A stretch of DNA of 57,688 nucleotides from Sphingobacterium cavernae (GCF_008520265.1 NZ_VIQM01000029.1:1-57688); one strand, 5' to 3'. Counted from the first letter of the stretch, positions 17,744-27,266 are shown. The notes: generated from the sequence alone by a model not told the origin. Made by a program: numbers and translations.

Positions 17744-18751
17744 ATGTCTTTCGAAAAATTTACCCTAAAGGATATTGCTAAAGCGCTCAATTTGTCTACT
17801 TCAACCGTTTCGAGAGCGCTCAGAGATAGTTACGAAATAAGTGAAGAAACGAAAAAAAAGGTATTGGCTTATGCACAGCAAGTTAATTTTCAAGTCAATC
17901 CAATCGCTAGAAGTTTAAAGGAGAGGAAAAGCAATACAATTGGCGTCATAGTTAGTGAGATCTCTAATAACTTTTTTTCTCAAGTAATAGAAGGGATTGA
18001 ATCTGTCGCTTATGAAAAGAATTACCAAGTTGTCATAACCCAATCACATGAATCTGCAAAACAAGAAAAATTACTCGTAGAGCATTTATTTATGCGTTCT
18101 GTAGACGGTCTTTTGATGACTCTTTCGGCAGAATCTGATGAAACGTCTTACTTACAACAATTGCTGAAAAGTGGATTCCCTATTGTCTTTTTTGACCGAG
18201 TGCCCGAAAATTTTGATACGCACAAAGTTATCGCAGATAACACCAAAGGTGGGTCAGATGCGGTAGAGTATTTAGTAAAGAAAGGATGTCGGAAGATTGC
18301 ACATATTACCGGAAATCAAAATCTCTCCACAAACCGAGAAAGATTGGAAGGATTTAAAAAAGGTCTTAAATCGAATGGTTTCCCATTTGAAGAACAAGCA
18401 GTGAAATATTGTCAGCATGGTGGTGCGGACGGCAAAGAAATTGAAGATGCTATTGAAGATTTGAAAGATTATCACTACGATGGGATATTTATCTCTGGTG
18501 ATAGACTCACTACTGGTTATTTGCAGGCTTTAAATAGAATGAATAATTCGCTGTCGCATTCACATAAAATTGTAGGATTTACAAACTCTAAAGTTGTTGA
18601 TATTTTTAATCCACCTATCACTGCAGTTAAACAGCCGGCTATTGAAATGGGGGAGAGGGCGGCTCGATTGTTAATAGCTCAAATTGAAGCTAAGTACCCT
18701 ATTGAAGAATATGAAACTATAATGCTTCCAATTGAAATTGTGGACAAATAA
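17744..18751 (+). CDS. LacI/GalR-family transcriptional regulator of the pectin locus
   Basis: 335 residues: an N-terminal helix-turn-helix (FTLKDIAKALNLSTSTVSRA, about residues 4-25) and hinge (NPIARSLKERKSNTIGVIV), then a periplasmic-binding-protein-like sensor domain with HITGNQNLSTNRERLEGF. LacI-family proteins bind palindromes with a central CG and are released or engaged by a sugar. The position after uxaC, behind its own terminator, and the 20-bp palindrome at 7602-7621 suggest it controls this locus, with a galacturonate-pathway intermediate as likely effector (inference). A KdgR-like role is plausible. Confidence 0.93.
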   Translation: MSFEKFTLKDIAKALNLSTSTVSRALRDSYEISEETKKKVLAYAQQVNFQVNPIARSLKERKSNTIGVIVSEISNNFFSQVIEGIESVAYEKNYQVVITQSHESAKQEKLLVEHLFMRSVDGLLMTLSAESDETSYLQQLLKSGFPIVFFDRVPENFDTHKVIADNTKGGSDAVEYLVKKGCRKIAHITGNQNLSTNRERLEGFKKGLKSNGFPFEEQAVKYCQHGGADGKEIEDAIEDLKDYHYDGIFISGDRLTTGYLQALNRMNNSLSHSHKIVGFTNSKVVDIFNPPITAVKQPAIEMGERAARLLIAQIEAKYPIEEYETIMLPIEIVDK

Positions 18752-18808
18752 CTGGCATTATAGTTGCTTAAAATTAAACGTTTTTAAAGAACTTAAATAA
18801 TGGGAATT

Positions 18809-18842
18809 AATGCCAGACCTAATATTAGATCTGGCATTTTTT
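18809..18842 (+). terminator. Intrinsic terminator after the LacI gene
   Basis: AATGCCAGA (18809-18817) pairs with TCTGGCATT (18830-18838) around a 12-base loop and runs into TTTTTT. It lies between the convergent LacI gene and surface lipoprotein gene; on the minus strand it lacks a strong T tract. Confidence 0.8.
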
Positions 18843-18913
18843 GATTAATCAATACCTTAAAAAGTCGTTATTGCCATTAAAATTTAAAAATATTAGTATT
18901 TTCTTTAACCCTA

Positions 18914-19882
18914 TTAATAACCAATAACGTCCACTTCTGCTAAGTGTGTGTAATTTTGACCGCCAAATGAATTTTTAAGATCAAGCTTAATCTTTTTCAA
19001 ATACTGTGGAGTAATGTCAAATACTTGCATTCCGTCGTTAAATTGTTCCATAACTTGATTGGATGCTAATGTGATCCAAGTCGTGCCATCTTTACTTCCT
19101 AAAATATCAAAAGTTTTAAAACCTGTGGAATTTGCTTGTCGCTTGGTAATGCCGATTTTTGTGGCATAGATTTCTTCACCAAAATCTATTTCAGCCCAAT
19201 GCGGATAGTTCGGTGATCCAGCTGAGTACGGGGTATGCCAAAATGTGTTAATGTTGCCATCTACGATAGCCCCTGGTGTTCCAATGGATTCTCCTGTATG
19301 AATAGAAGATACTTTTGCTGTCCATTTTGTTTTAGATTGCGGTTTTTCTACCACTGCAGCATAATATAAAATCGTACTACTTCCAGCCCTGAATTTGTAA
19401 TCTTTATTGTTTGTGGCAGTCAATGCAAGCATATATTCTTTAGTTAAATCGAAGTTTTCTGGTTTATACGTCAAAGTGATAAAGTCAGAACCTGTCGTAC
19501 CAGCTTGTATATTTACACTAGATTTATCTAGAGTATACGAACCTGCAGGAAAAGGAATATAGGGCTCTAGGCCTCCAATTTGACGTATTCTATTCACGCT
19601 ATCTAGAGCTTTTTGATCCTGAGCAAATGTAATACTTATGTCTTCTGAAGGATATCCTACTCCACCATAATTAACTCTGAATACATCTTTACGTTCCTGT
19701 ACTTGAGGAAACAAAACTAAATCCTGTTGGCCATTGGCTGCTTTTTGGACACTTAGCCAAGCTTGCTCGCGCGTATCATTCAACTGCTCATAGGTAGGTT
19801 TATCTTCTTTGCATGCAAATAATGTAGCAATACCTAAGCCTAATACAAATAATGATTTATTTATTTTTTTCATAATTAACAA
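18914..19882 (-). CDS. Surface lipoprotein with DUF1735-like and F5/8 type C (discoidin) domains
   Basis: 322 residues. Lipoprotein signal with the acceptor cysteine at about residue 24 (ATLFACKED). Residues 30-175 resemble the DUF1735/BT_3987-type N-terminal domain found in SusE-position lipoproteins. Residues 185-322 are a discoidin/CBM32-like beta-sandwich (GAIVDGNINTFWHTPYSAGS, HWAEIDFGEEIYATKIGI, SKDGTTWITLA). It probably binds glycan on the cell surface and hands it to the SusCD complex. It starts 3 bp after the susD stop, third gene of the susC-susD operon. No catalytic motif is seen. The convergent pectin operon suggests a pectic glycan ligand (inference). Confidence 0.85.
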   Translation of the reverse strand: MLIMKKINKSLFVLGLGIATLFACKEDKPTYEQLNDTREQAWLSVQKAANGQQDLVLFPQVQERKDVFRVNYGGVGYPSEDISITFAQDQKALDSVNRIRQIGGLEPYIPFPAGSYTLDKSSVNIQAGTTGSDFITLTYKPENFDLTKEYMLALTATNNKDYKFRAGSSTILYYAAVVEKPQSKTKWTAKVSSIHTGESIGTPGAIVDGNINTFWHTPYSAGSPNYPHWAEIDFGEEIYATKIGITKRQANSTGFKTFDILGSKDGTTWITLASNQVMEQFNDGMQVFDITPQYLKKIKLDLKNSFGGQNYTHLAEVDVIGY

Positions 19883-19885
19883 AGA

Positions 19886-21718
19886 TTAATAACCTGGGAT
19901 TTGTACTAGAGCTTTATTACGGTCGATCTCCATTTGATGCCAAGGCATAAAATAGTTCTTGTCATTCCATTCTGATCTTACAACAGCCACAACTCGTTTG
20001 TGAAAACTTGGGTCACTTAAAGATGTTCCTTTCGAAGTATCCATTCCTGTAATTGCACCTCCTTGATAATATCCTTCTTTATCAGCAACTTTCCATCTCC
20101 TCACATCGAAGTAGCGTTTACCTTCAAAACATAATTCAACTCGTCTTTCTAAACGGATACTTTCGCGCACCTGTTCTTGGGAGAGACCTGATGCTAGGGC
20201 GGGAATTCCTGCTCTTGTGCGGACTTTATTCAGATAGATTAATACATCTGGGTTATTTGGTTCAGCTTCATTTAATGCTTCTGCATAATTAAGATATAGT
20301 TCTGACAAGCGTATTAGCATCGCTACTCTATTTGTTACAGTCGATGGGTTGAATCCATATCCAGGATGTAAGTTTTTCCTTGCCGTATAGCCCGTTTTTG
20401 GCCAGTCACGTGGAGCACCATTTTTACCAGAATTCCCTGTCGAATAATACTCAACACGTGTCATTCCAGATTTAGCAACCCCAGGTATTATTGAGCCATT
20501 AAATGTTATGTAAGAATAAAATCTGGGCTCACGAGCAGTATACATTGTATTGGTTCCTGATACATAATATTTGGTTGTTGTATTTACATACGTATTTTCG
20601 TTGTAAGTCGCACTTTGATTAATCGCTTGGCCATTTGACATTCGAAAATCATCAACTAATTCTTGTACAGCGGCCAATCCATTATATGGTGTGCCTACAA
20701 CAGCTCTAGGAGCTGCGTGTCGTTCCCATTGTTCTCGCTGCGTATTAGGTCTAATCCATATGCCTTCCTTTTGGTAGCCTTCCCAAAACACATCTCTTGT
20801 AGAAAGAAATCCTGTTTCAAAAGCATCAGCTCCATTTTTTACAAACAGATCTTTTCCATTTGCAACAGCTAGATCTATAGCTGTTTTCGCTTGTGTCGCT
20901 GCAGCTCTCCAACGGCTTACTTCATAAGTTGGATTTATTAATTGCTTTCCATCAAGGTTTTTCCAATTCGCTAAATCAGTATTTCCATTATATAAGGGAC
21001 TAGCGTGAAAAAGTGTTATTTCCGATTTAACCGCTTCAGCTACCATTTTGTTTATTCTACCTAATTGTGTGCCGTCCGGCGTATTCGTGTTGGTTTGGTA
21101 GTGGTCTACTGGTAAATCAACGATTGCTTCATCTATTAATCCCAGTACAAATGCTACACTTTCATCCCATGAACTTCTTGGAATTTGATAATTATCTGGT
21201 CCTGCCTCATCAACGTTAAATGGTACTATGACAACCGGCCCATGCATCTTCATGACTAACCAGTAATAATAAGCACGTAAAAATCTCGCCTCTGCTTTGT
21301 ACTGTTTTACAAGAGCAGCGCCATTTTCAGCCAATAGCAATTCCTCACATTTATCGACATTATCGATGAAAATCTGACATTGTCTGATTTTATTGTAATA
21401 GTTTACGTAAGATGTGTTGACATTGTCGGCAGAAAGTGCTCCCGAATTCTGAGCAAATTCTTGCCAATTGGATATGTCCATTTCATCTGTTATAGCCGAA
21501 AAATAGAATGTATAAGGTTGATCCCAAATATCAGGAATAGGTGAATATAATCCTCCCCAATAGTTCTCAGTCTGTATACGGTTAGAAAATATTGTTTCAA
21601 TATTCAACAAGTTATCTGGCTGTGCATCAAAAAATTTATCGTTGCAACTGTTGTTTATTGTTAGCGTTGCTATACCTAATAACAATGCTATTTTTAATTT
21701 CTTATATTTAAATTTCAT
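19886..21718 (-). CDS. SusD/RagB-family surface glycan-binding lipoprotein (pair 1)
   Basis: 610 residues with a lipoprotein signal (Cys25 in NNSCND). Typical SusD features are the N-terminal SusD-like region with EARFLRAYYYWLVMKMHGPVVIV, and the C-terminal RagB/SusD domain with AMLIRLSELYLNYAEALNEA, YLNKVRTRAGIPAL, ERRVELCFEGKRYFDVRRWK and the closing FMPWHQMEIDRN. SusD proteins cap the SusC barrel and bind oligosaccharides. It begins 8 bp after the susC stop, so the two are co-expressed. Substrate is not readable from sequence; the neighbouring pectin genes suggest pectic oligosaccharides. Confidence 0.95.
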   Translation of the reverse strand: MKFKYKKLKIALLLGIATLTINNSCNDKFFDAQPDNLLNIETIFSNRIQTENYWGGLYSPIPDIWDQPYTFYFSAITDEMDISNWQEFAQNSGALSADNVNTSYVNYYNKIRQCQIFIDNVDKCEELLLAENGAALVKQYKAEARFLRAYYYWLVMKMHGPVVIVPFNVDEAGPDNYQIPRSSWDESVAFVLGLIDEAIVDLPVDHYQTNTNTPDGTQLGRINKMVAEAVKSEITLFHASPLYNGNTDLANWKNLDGKQLINPTYEVSRWRAAATQAKTAIDLAVANGKDLFVKNGADAFETGFLSTRDVFWEGYQKEGIWIRPNTQREQWERHAAPRAVVGTPYNGLAAVQELVDDFRMSNGQAINQSATYNENTYVNTTTKYYVSGTNTMYTAREPRFYSYITFNGSIIPGVAKSGMTRVEYYSTGNSGKNGAPRDWPKTGYTARKNLHPGYGFNPSTVTNRVAMLIRLSELYLNYAEALNEAEPNNPDVLIYLNKVRTRAGIPALASGLSQEQVRESIRLERRVELCFEGKRYFDVRRWKVADKEGYYQGGAITGMDTSKGTSLSDPSFHKRVVAVVRSEWNDKNYFMPWHQMEIDRNKALVQIPGY

Positions 21719-21726
21719 GATATTTC

Positions 21727-24700
21727 TTATTTAAAATTTAGTCTTAAACCTACATTGTATACTCTGGTAATAGGATAAGCTGTACCTCTTCCGTCTCCCA
21801 TTTCTGGGTCCCAAAAATCCCAATTTGAAATTGTAAATAAGTTAGTTCCATTTGTGTATAGACGCATCTTAGTAACCCCTATGCGAGAAAGCCATGATTT
21901 ATTTTCAAAATTGTAACCAAATTCCGCCTGCTTAAGTCTTAAGTAGTCTGCTCTATTTATCCACCAAGAACTAGTATAGTAGTTTGTTGTTACCGTTTCG
22001 TTGGTTGAAAGACGTGGATAAAGAGTTTTTTGATCCGGATTGTTAGGATCCCAGCGGTCTAATAGCGTAGAATACATATTACCGTATGTCGCTCCTTGAG
22101 AGAATGGTGTAACAGAAAATCCACTTGAATAATTCAAGTCTACCATTCCTGCTCCTTGAAAGAATAGACTGATGTCAAAACCTTTGTAGCCACCACCTAA
22201 TGTAATACCGTAAGTAAGTAAAGGTGTTGCACCATACCCAATTGCCGTTTGATCATTTGAGTTAATTATTCCGTCTCCGTTTAAGTCTTTATACCGGATA
22301 TCTCCTACACGTACATCGCCCGCTTGTGTTGCCGAATTCGCTATTTCTTCATCGCTTTTAAATAGTCCCTGATCGATGTAACCAAATCGTTGAGAAATAC
22401 GGTGTCCTTCACGATCTAAGTAAGGAAATGCCCATGGTGGCAAATTATCTTTAACCACGCGGTTGGAGTTGTAATTCATTGTACTTCTTGCCATGAAAAA
22501 TCCATTGGTCATTTGCTTGTTATACTCAAGCGTCAAGTCAATACCTTTGTTTGCAGTCTCACCAATATTTTTATACGGTACATTACCAGAATTGTAGCCC
22601 GAAACGTATGGTATATCTAAGCCGCGCATTAATATTCCGCGACGATCTTCTTTAAATAATTCTGCGATGACTTGTAGATTATTATTGAACAGATTGAATT
22701 CTATACCAATATTATGTCTGTACGATGTCTCCCAGGTTACATCGCCACGAAGTAAGGATTCAGCATATCCCGTATATCCTCTTTGAGATCCAGGTAAACC
22801 AAAATTATATCCTCCACCAGATTGCGTGTATCTTGTTAAGTATAAGAATCTATCATTGGTGTTTGAATTACCGGAGCTACCATAAGAATATCTAAATTTT
22901 AGATGTTGTATATAGTCTTTAGCGGATTCGAAGAAACTTTCATTGGATACAACCCATCCTAAACCAATAGAAGAAAATAATCCAAATCGGTTATTTGGAG
23001 TAAAGTTGTCAGACCCAGAATAAGAAAAGTTGCTTTCAAATAAATACTTTCTATCATAAGCATAGGTAGCTCTACCCACTAAATTACGATTTCTGTAAGG
23101 GATCGCAGCTTGATAAGAACTAACAGCAGATACAGCGTCCGAAAAATCTGACTGATTAAATAGCAATAATCCACCTACATCATGTATACCAAATTCACGT
23201 CCGTAATTTAATGAAGCTTCAGTATATAACCTTCTTGTAGAAGATCTACCAAGCCCGAAACTTAAATCTGGCGAACCTGTCTGGGTATTGGTGAGTATTA
23301 AATTACCTTCTGTGTCTCGCCCTTCAGCAAAATAAGATGGTAAATTTCTACTTCTAGACAATACCGTTTGACCAAACACATCAAAAGCAAATAGACCACT
23401 AGTACTTAGACCTTCTGTAATCATATCTAAATTTTGAGTAATTCTAAGATTTGATCTCACCACGTTATCGTATCTGTTATTAATACCAGATTGAGTTAAT
23501 GCTTTATAGGGGTTTTCGGTAGCACCTCTCACAAATGACCATGATCCGTCTGAATATTGGACTGGAATTATATGGGGTGAAGCTTGTGTTGCTAAACTAA
23601 AAATGGCATCTCTTCCACGTGCAGGTTCATTGTAATTTTTCAAGAATCCGTTTAAGCCAAAATCGATTTTAGTTTTGGAGGTTACATTAACAGTCAAATT
23701 ACTCGTAAAATTAAAACGATTTTCTTTAAGTTCGGAGTTGTAGGTTTCGATATCAGCTGTATTAAACTGTCCCGTCTCGTTGTAATAGCCAAGTGAAAGG
23801 TAATAATTGGCTACATCTGCACCTCCAGTTATATTCACATTAGCTCTGTTATTAGTTGCATTATTTGTGAATAGTTCTTTGTACCAATCTACATTTGGAT
23901 ACAAATCTGGATCCTCGCCTGATCTATGCTTTTCAATTCTTTCGGTATCATAAAATGCATTCTTTCCGCGCATTGTTAAACCTTCATTAAAAAGTTCCAT
24001 AAATGTTGGGCCATCAACAAAATCTGGTAAATAGGTAAACCCTGTAATACCTTGCTGTACTTCTGCAGATATACTAGGTTTTCCTGCTTTTCCTTTTCGC
24101 GTGTTAATAATTATAACCCCGTTTGCTCCTCTAGTACCATATACTGCTGTTGCGGTAGCATCTTTAAGGATTGTAAAGCTTTCAATATCTTCGGGGTCAA
24201 TATTATTTATATCGCGATCGGGTACACCATCTACAATTAATAAGGGTGATTGTGGAGAACTTGCAAATGTTGCAACACCACGTACAAATAAATTAGCACC
24301 ACCACTACCTGGTCCGCCACTACGCTGAGTGGCTACTACGCCCGCGAGACGGCCTGCAATCGCTGTGGATAAGTTTGCCACAGGTACTTTTAACTCAGCC
24401 CTCTTAATGGTTGATTGCGAGCCTACATTACTCGCCTTTTTTTGTGTTCCAAAACCTACTACAACTACCTCGTCTATCCCTTCAGTGTCTTCAAAAAGTG
24501 TAACTGAAAGATCATTTTCATCTGCTCCTACTTGAAGTTCTTGTGGTACATAGCCCACGAGTCTGAAAACTAAAGTCGAGTTTGTTGGAATTTCGACCAC
24601 AAAACGCCCATTAATATCGGTTGATGTTAGAGCGTTTTTTTGATCTTTTAGCGAGATACTCACACCTTGTAAAATGTTGCCATTAACATCCTTTACTGTT

Positions 24701-24885
24701 CCTGTAAATAATTTCTTTTGTTGTAAAATAAAGTTTTTTTCCAGGTGGAAGGCAGATTCTAATGTTCCAGCACTATTTGTAAATGAATGACAAATAAGAA
24801 AAGCTACAATGGTTCCTCTACCCCATATTGGTACATTTTTAGATATTGAAATCCATGGGTAATTGCGTGGTTTAAGTTTTTTCAT
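21727..24885 (-). CDS. SusC/RagA-family TonB-dependent outer-membrane transporter (pair 1)
   Basis: 1052 residues. After an N-terminal export region comes a carboxypeptidase-D-regulatory-like domain (about 58-135, FTGTVKDVNGNILQGVSISL), a TonB-box-like stretch (EVVVVGFGTQKK near 140), the plug domain with the SusC hallmark LLIVDGVPDRDINNIDPEDI and SFTILKDATATAVYGTRGAN, then the 22-strand barrel ending in RVYNVGLRLNFK with the terminal aromatic-rich strand. It imports oligosaccharides across the outer membrane using TonB energy. First gene of an operon with susD and the discoidin lipoprotein; a good promoter lies 60-90 bp upstream. Confidence 0.96.
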   Translation of the reverse strand: MKKLKPRNYPWISISKNVPIWGRGTIVAFLICHSFTNSAGTLESAFHLEKNFILQQKKLFTGTVKDVNGNILQGVSISLKDQKNALTSTDINGRFVVEIPTNSTLVFRLVGYVPQELQVGADENDLSVTLFEDTEGIDEVVVVGFGTQKKASNVGSQSTIKRAELKVPVANLSTAIAGRLAGVVATQRSGGPGSGGANLFVRGVATFASSPQSPLLIVDGVPDRDINNIDPEDIESFTILKDATATAVYGTRGANGVIIINTRKGKAGKPSISAEVQQGITGFTYLPDFVDGPTFMELFNEGLTMRGKNAFYDTERIEKHRSGEDPDLYPNVDWYKELFTNNATNNRANVNITGGADVANYYLSLGYYNETGQFNTADIETYNSELKENRFNFTSNLTVNVTSKTKIDFGLNGFLKNYNEPARGRDAIFSLATQASPHIIPVQYSDGSWSFVRGATENPYKALTQSGINNRYDNVVRSNLRITQNLDMITEGLSTSGLFAFDVFGQTVLSRSRNLPSYFAEGRDTEGNLILTNTQTGSPDLSFGLGRSSTRRLYTEASLNYGREFGIHDVGGLLLFNQSDFSDAVSAVSSYQAAIPYRNRNLVGRATYAYDRKYLFESNFSYSGSDNFTPNNRFGLFSSIGLGWVVSNESFFESAKDYIQHLKFRYSYGSSGNSNTNDRFLYLTRYTQSGGGYNFGLPGSQRGYTGYAESLLRGDVTWETSYRHNIGIEFNLFNNNLQVIAELFKEDRRGILMRGLDIPYVSGYNSGNVPYKNIGETANKGIDLTLEYNKQMTNGFFMARSTMNYNSNRVVKDNLPPWAFPYLDREGHRISQRFGYIDQGLFKSDEEIANSATQAGDVRVGDIRYKDLNGDGIINSNDQTAIGYGATPLLTYGITLGGGYKGFDISLFFQGAGMVDLNYSSGFSVTPFSQGATYGNMYSTLLDRWDPNNPDQKTLYPRLSTNETVTTNYYTSSWWINRADYLRLKQAEFGYNFENKSWLSRIGVTKMRLYTNGTNLFTISNWDFWDPEMGDGRGTAYPITRVYNVGLRLNFK

Positions 24886-24944
24886 AAAATAGTTTATAAT
24901 TTATATGTAATAACATTGGCTTTAATTACACTATACTAATATTA

Positions 24945-24974
24945 CAAACTTATTTTATAATACAGCTACGCAAT
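24945..24974 (-). promoter_or_regulatory. Bacteroidota-type promoter upstream of susC (pair 1)
   Basis: On the minus strand ATTG (plus strand CAAT, 24971-24974), an 18-base spacer and TAAGTTTG (plus strand CAAACTTA, 24945-24952). The -7 element fits TAnnTTTG exactly. Transcription would begin near 24938, about 50 bases before the susC start. The rest of the 24886-25199 interval is AT-rich with no gene; it also has to hold the promoter of the rightward gene at 25200. Confidence 0.6.
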
Positions 24975-25199
24975 CGTTTGTTCTATTTTAACAAATTTTA
25001 ACAAAACAACTCAAAAGTTATTTTTTAGTGTGAAAATTATTAAATTGGTTTTAAACTTAATTGAGTTAATTAGAAGCAAATGTCATTTGTAACATTTTTT
25101 TGAAATGAGAATCTAAATACTAAGCAGTTGATTTTTAGTTGCATGTTTTATAAAGGACTGTTTTTGTTATCTTTAAAATGAATAAACCAGGTTCATAGT

Positions 25200-25658
25200 A
25201 TGAGATTATTATATATTCTACTATTTTTAATTCTTTCTGTGCACTCTAAAGCACAACAAGTGAAGAATTCAAAATGGATTATTGGTCCTTCGATAGGATA
25301 TCATCATCAAGAGAAAAGCTTTTTTAAGGCATCTTTATGGGGATTGACTGACATAGGTTACGCGAATTATTTAAGATTTGATGCAGGAGCAAATCTGACT
25401 TTTGCAGATAAAAAGGCGCACTTTCTTCCGGAACTAGGGATTACTTATTATTTAAGCGCCAAGGGTGTTTGGCCATTTCTAAAGGCAGAAGTTACGCCAT
25501 ACACATTAACACCAAAAATTGGCTTAGGTATTTTTAATATTTTGGAATTTGCTGCGGGTTATGGATTTGAACTGAAGCAAAAAAGCAATCTTCCCCCTAT
25601 AAAAGGATTCAGTTTTTCTGTTGGAATTAACATCCCATTCAATTATCATTTGTATTAG
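25200..25658 (+). CDS. Small secreted protein, probable outer-membrane beta-barrel
   Basis: 152 residues with a signal peptide (MRLLYILLFLILSVHSKAQ). The mature part alternates hydrophobic and polar residues in short strands rich in Gly, Tyr and Phe (GANLTFADKKAHFLPELGITYYL, FSFSVGINIPFNYHLY) and ends in an aromatic residue, as outer-membrane barrels do. I do not recognise a named family. It is followed 48 bp later by the AONS-like gene in the same direction, but nothing ties the two functionally. Confidence 0.7.
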   Translation: MRLLYILLFLILSVHSKAQQVKNSKWIIGPSIGYHHQEKSFFKASLWGLTDIGYANYLRFDAGANLTFADKKAHFLPELGITYYLSAKGVWPFLKAEVTPYTLTPKIGLGIFNILEFAAGYGFELKQKSNLPPIKGFSFSVGINIPFNYHLY

Positions 25659-25706
25659 TCTTAACATTTCTTAATGATTACATTTGCGAATTAATACAAA
25701 CCATAA

Positions 25707-26771
25707 ATGACTTCATTTAGAAATCTGCATCAACCAACAAATCGTACAATTAATATCGAGAAGCAAGAATATTTATTTTTTGGCGGAACAGCATATCTTG
25801 GGCTATTAGTAAATGAAGATTACCAAAACTTGGTTTTTGAAGGGATTAAGAAGTATGGATTAAACAACGGCACTTCTCGATCGAATAATGTGCAGCTGGG
25901 AATATATGATGAGGCAGAGAAGTATTTAGCCTCTAGATTCGGATATGAAGATGCAGCTTTGTTTTCTAGCGGTTATTTAGCTGCGCAGGCTACAGTCAAA
26001 AGTCTCGCCTCACGTGGTAAAGTTTATTATGCTCCAGATTCACATCCAGCTTTGTGGATAGCGGATAAACCATCAACTTTAGCCGAATATTTCCAAGAAT
26101 GGCTAGTCAAAGTTGTGGACGAGATTAGCAGTTCAGCAGACACAGACTTTGTAATCATCGCAAATGCTATTGATAATCTTAGACCCGAATTGTATGATTT
26201 TGCATACCTCTCTTTAATTGATTCCTCGAAGAATATTATTTTAATACTAGATGATTCGCATGGATTAGCTGTCGTAAATAAAAATGATATTGCAGCAAAT
26301 GTTAGTGCTCTTTCAGGTTGTGGTAATATTCAAATTGTAGTGGTTGATTCACTTGCAAAAGGATTGGGTACTGACGCAGGTCTTGTGCTTGGTTCTAAAG
26401 AAATCATTGCTAGTGTTAAAAAATCACCAATATTTATGGGGGCATCACCAAGTTCGCCTGCTAGTATTTACGCATTGACAAAAAGTCAAGTTATTTATGA
26501 AGAGGCATATGAGCGTTTGCATGAGAATATTAGGTATTTCGAGTCGCTTCAAAATACAAAGCTGATGCTTAGTAGAGTGAAAGGTTTTCCAGTTTTTACA
26601 TCAACTGACTCTAATTTATACCGCTATCTGTACAAAAATAATATACTCATCTCTAGCTTTCCATATCCATTGCCGGCTAGTCCCTTGTTAAATCGTATAG
26701 TTATATCTGCTTTGCATTGTCGAGCTGACATCCTTAAGTTATCGGAGGTTTTACATTCATATGTGCAATAA
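25707..26771 (+). CDS. AONS/KBL-like PLP-dependent acyltransferase or aminotransferase, divergent member
   Basis: 354 residues of the alpha-oxoamine synthase fold (8-amino-7-oxononanoate synthase, 2-amino-3-ketobutyrate ligase). Visible features are YLGLLVNEDYQ near 30, DSHPALW (His113, PLP-stacking position), LDDSHGLAVV (Asp182, His185) and VDSLAKGLGTDAG (Lys218, Schiff-base lysine). It is shorter than the about 390-residue family norm, and the strand after the lysine lacks the usual GG. All PLP ligands seem present, so it is likely active, but the substrate pair cannot be assigned. A second, more canonical paralogue is at 55249-56472. No biotin genes are nearby. Confidence 0.75.
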   Translation: MTSFRNLHQPTNRTINIEKQEYLFFGGTAYLGLLVNEDYQNLVFEGIKKYGLNNGTSRSNNVQLGIYDEAEKYLASRFGYEDAALFSSGYLAAQATVKSLASRGKVYYAPDSHPALWIADKPSTLAEYFQEWLVKVVDEISSSADTDFVIIANAIDNLRPELYDFAYLSLIDSSKNIILILDDSHGLAVVNKNDIAANVSALSGCGNIQIVVVDSLAKGLGTDAGLVLGSKEIIASVKKSPIFMGASPSSPASIYALTKSQVIYEEAYERLHENIRYFESLQNTKLMLSRVKGFPVFTSTDSNLYRYLYKNNILISSFPYPLPASPLLNRIVISALHCRADILKLSEVLHSYVQ

Positions 26772-26915
26772 TAGTTTGAAAATCAACTAAATAATTGTAG
26801 ATTTGCGGACTATTTTTAATGAGGTAGGGATAAGTTATATACTTAATCGTTTGATTATGAAAAAAATATGTTAGATAAATAAGCTAAAATATTTTTAATC
26901 ATCATATAAAAACGA

Positions 26916-26940
26916 TAATTTTGCAACCCCAAATGGGGGT
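26916..26940 (+). promoter_or_regulatory. Promoter -7 element and leader hairpin of the HU gene
   Basis: TAATTTTG at 26916-26923 matches the TAnnTTTG -7 box; no clear TTTG partner is seen upstream. Directly after it ACCCC (26926-26930) pairs with GGGGT (26936-26940), giving a small 5'-leader hairpin before the ATG at 26973. Confidence 0.45.
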
Positions 26941-26972
26941 AGTGGAGAAATAAATTATTACAGAATATAGAT

Positions 26973-27266
26973 ATGACTAAAGCAGAAATTATTGCAGAAA
27001 TCTCTACCAAGACTGGTCTAGAGAAGGTTGATGTACAAGAAACGGTTGAGGCGTTCTTCAAAGTTGTTAAAAATGCGATGATTGAGGGTGAAAACGTGTA
27101 CGTAAGAGGTTTTGGAAGTTTCGTTGTGAAAAAAAGAGCGGAAAAAACTGCGCGTAATATCTCAAAAAATACAGCTATTATTATCCCGGAGCACTTCGTG
27201 CCTAGCTTTAAACCTGCAAAAGTTTTTGTAGAAAAGGTAAAAAATGGTAATAAAGTAAAAAAATAA
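26973..27266 (+). CDS. HU/IHF-family nucleoid DNA-binding protein
   Basis: 97 residues, close to the usual 90-100. It has the conserved start MTKAEIIAEISTKTGL, the strand-turn region GENVYVRGFGSFVVKKRAEKTARN (beta-arm base) and the closing PSFKPAKVFVEKV. HU dimers bend and compact DNA. The gene precedes the TPR protein by 14 bp, and the order HU, TPR protein, RNase G looks like a conserved Bacteroidota arrangement. It is not linked to the carbohydrate loci. Confidence 0.95.
   Translation: MTKAEIIAEISTKTGLEKVDVQETVEAFFKVVKNAMIEGENVYVRGFGSFVVKKRAEKTARNISKNTAIIIPEHFVPSFKPAKVFVEKVKNGNKVKK

Noticed and set aside
18227..18241. GTTATC-GCA-GATAAC inverted repeat inside the LacI gene, similar to the 7602-7621 palindrome
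   Set aside because: It has a 3-base centre without the central CG symmetry and encodes the conserved VIADNT segment of LacI proteins, so it is probably a coding coincidence.
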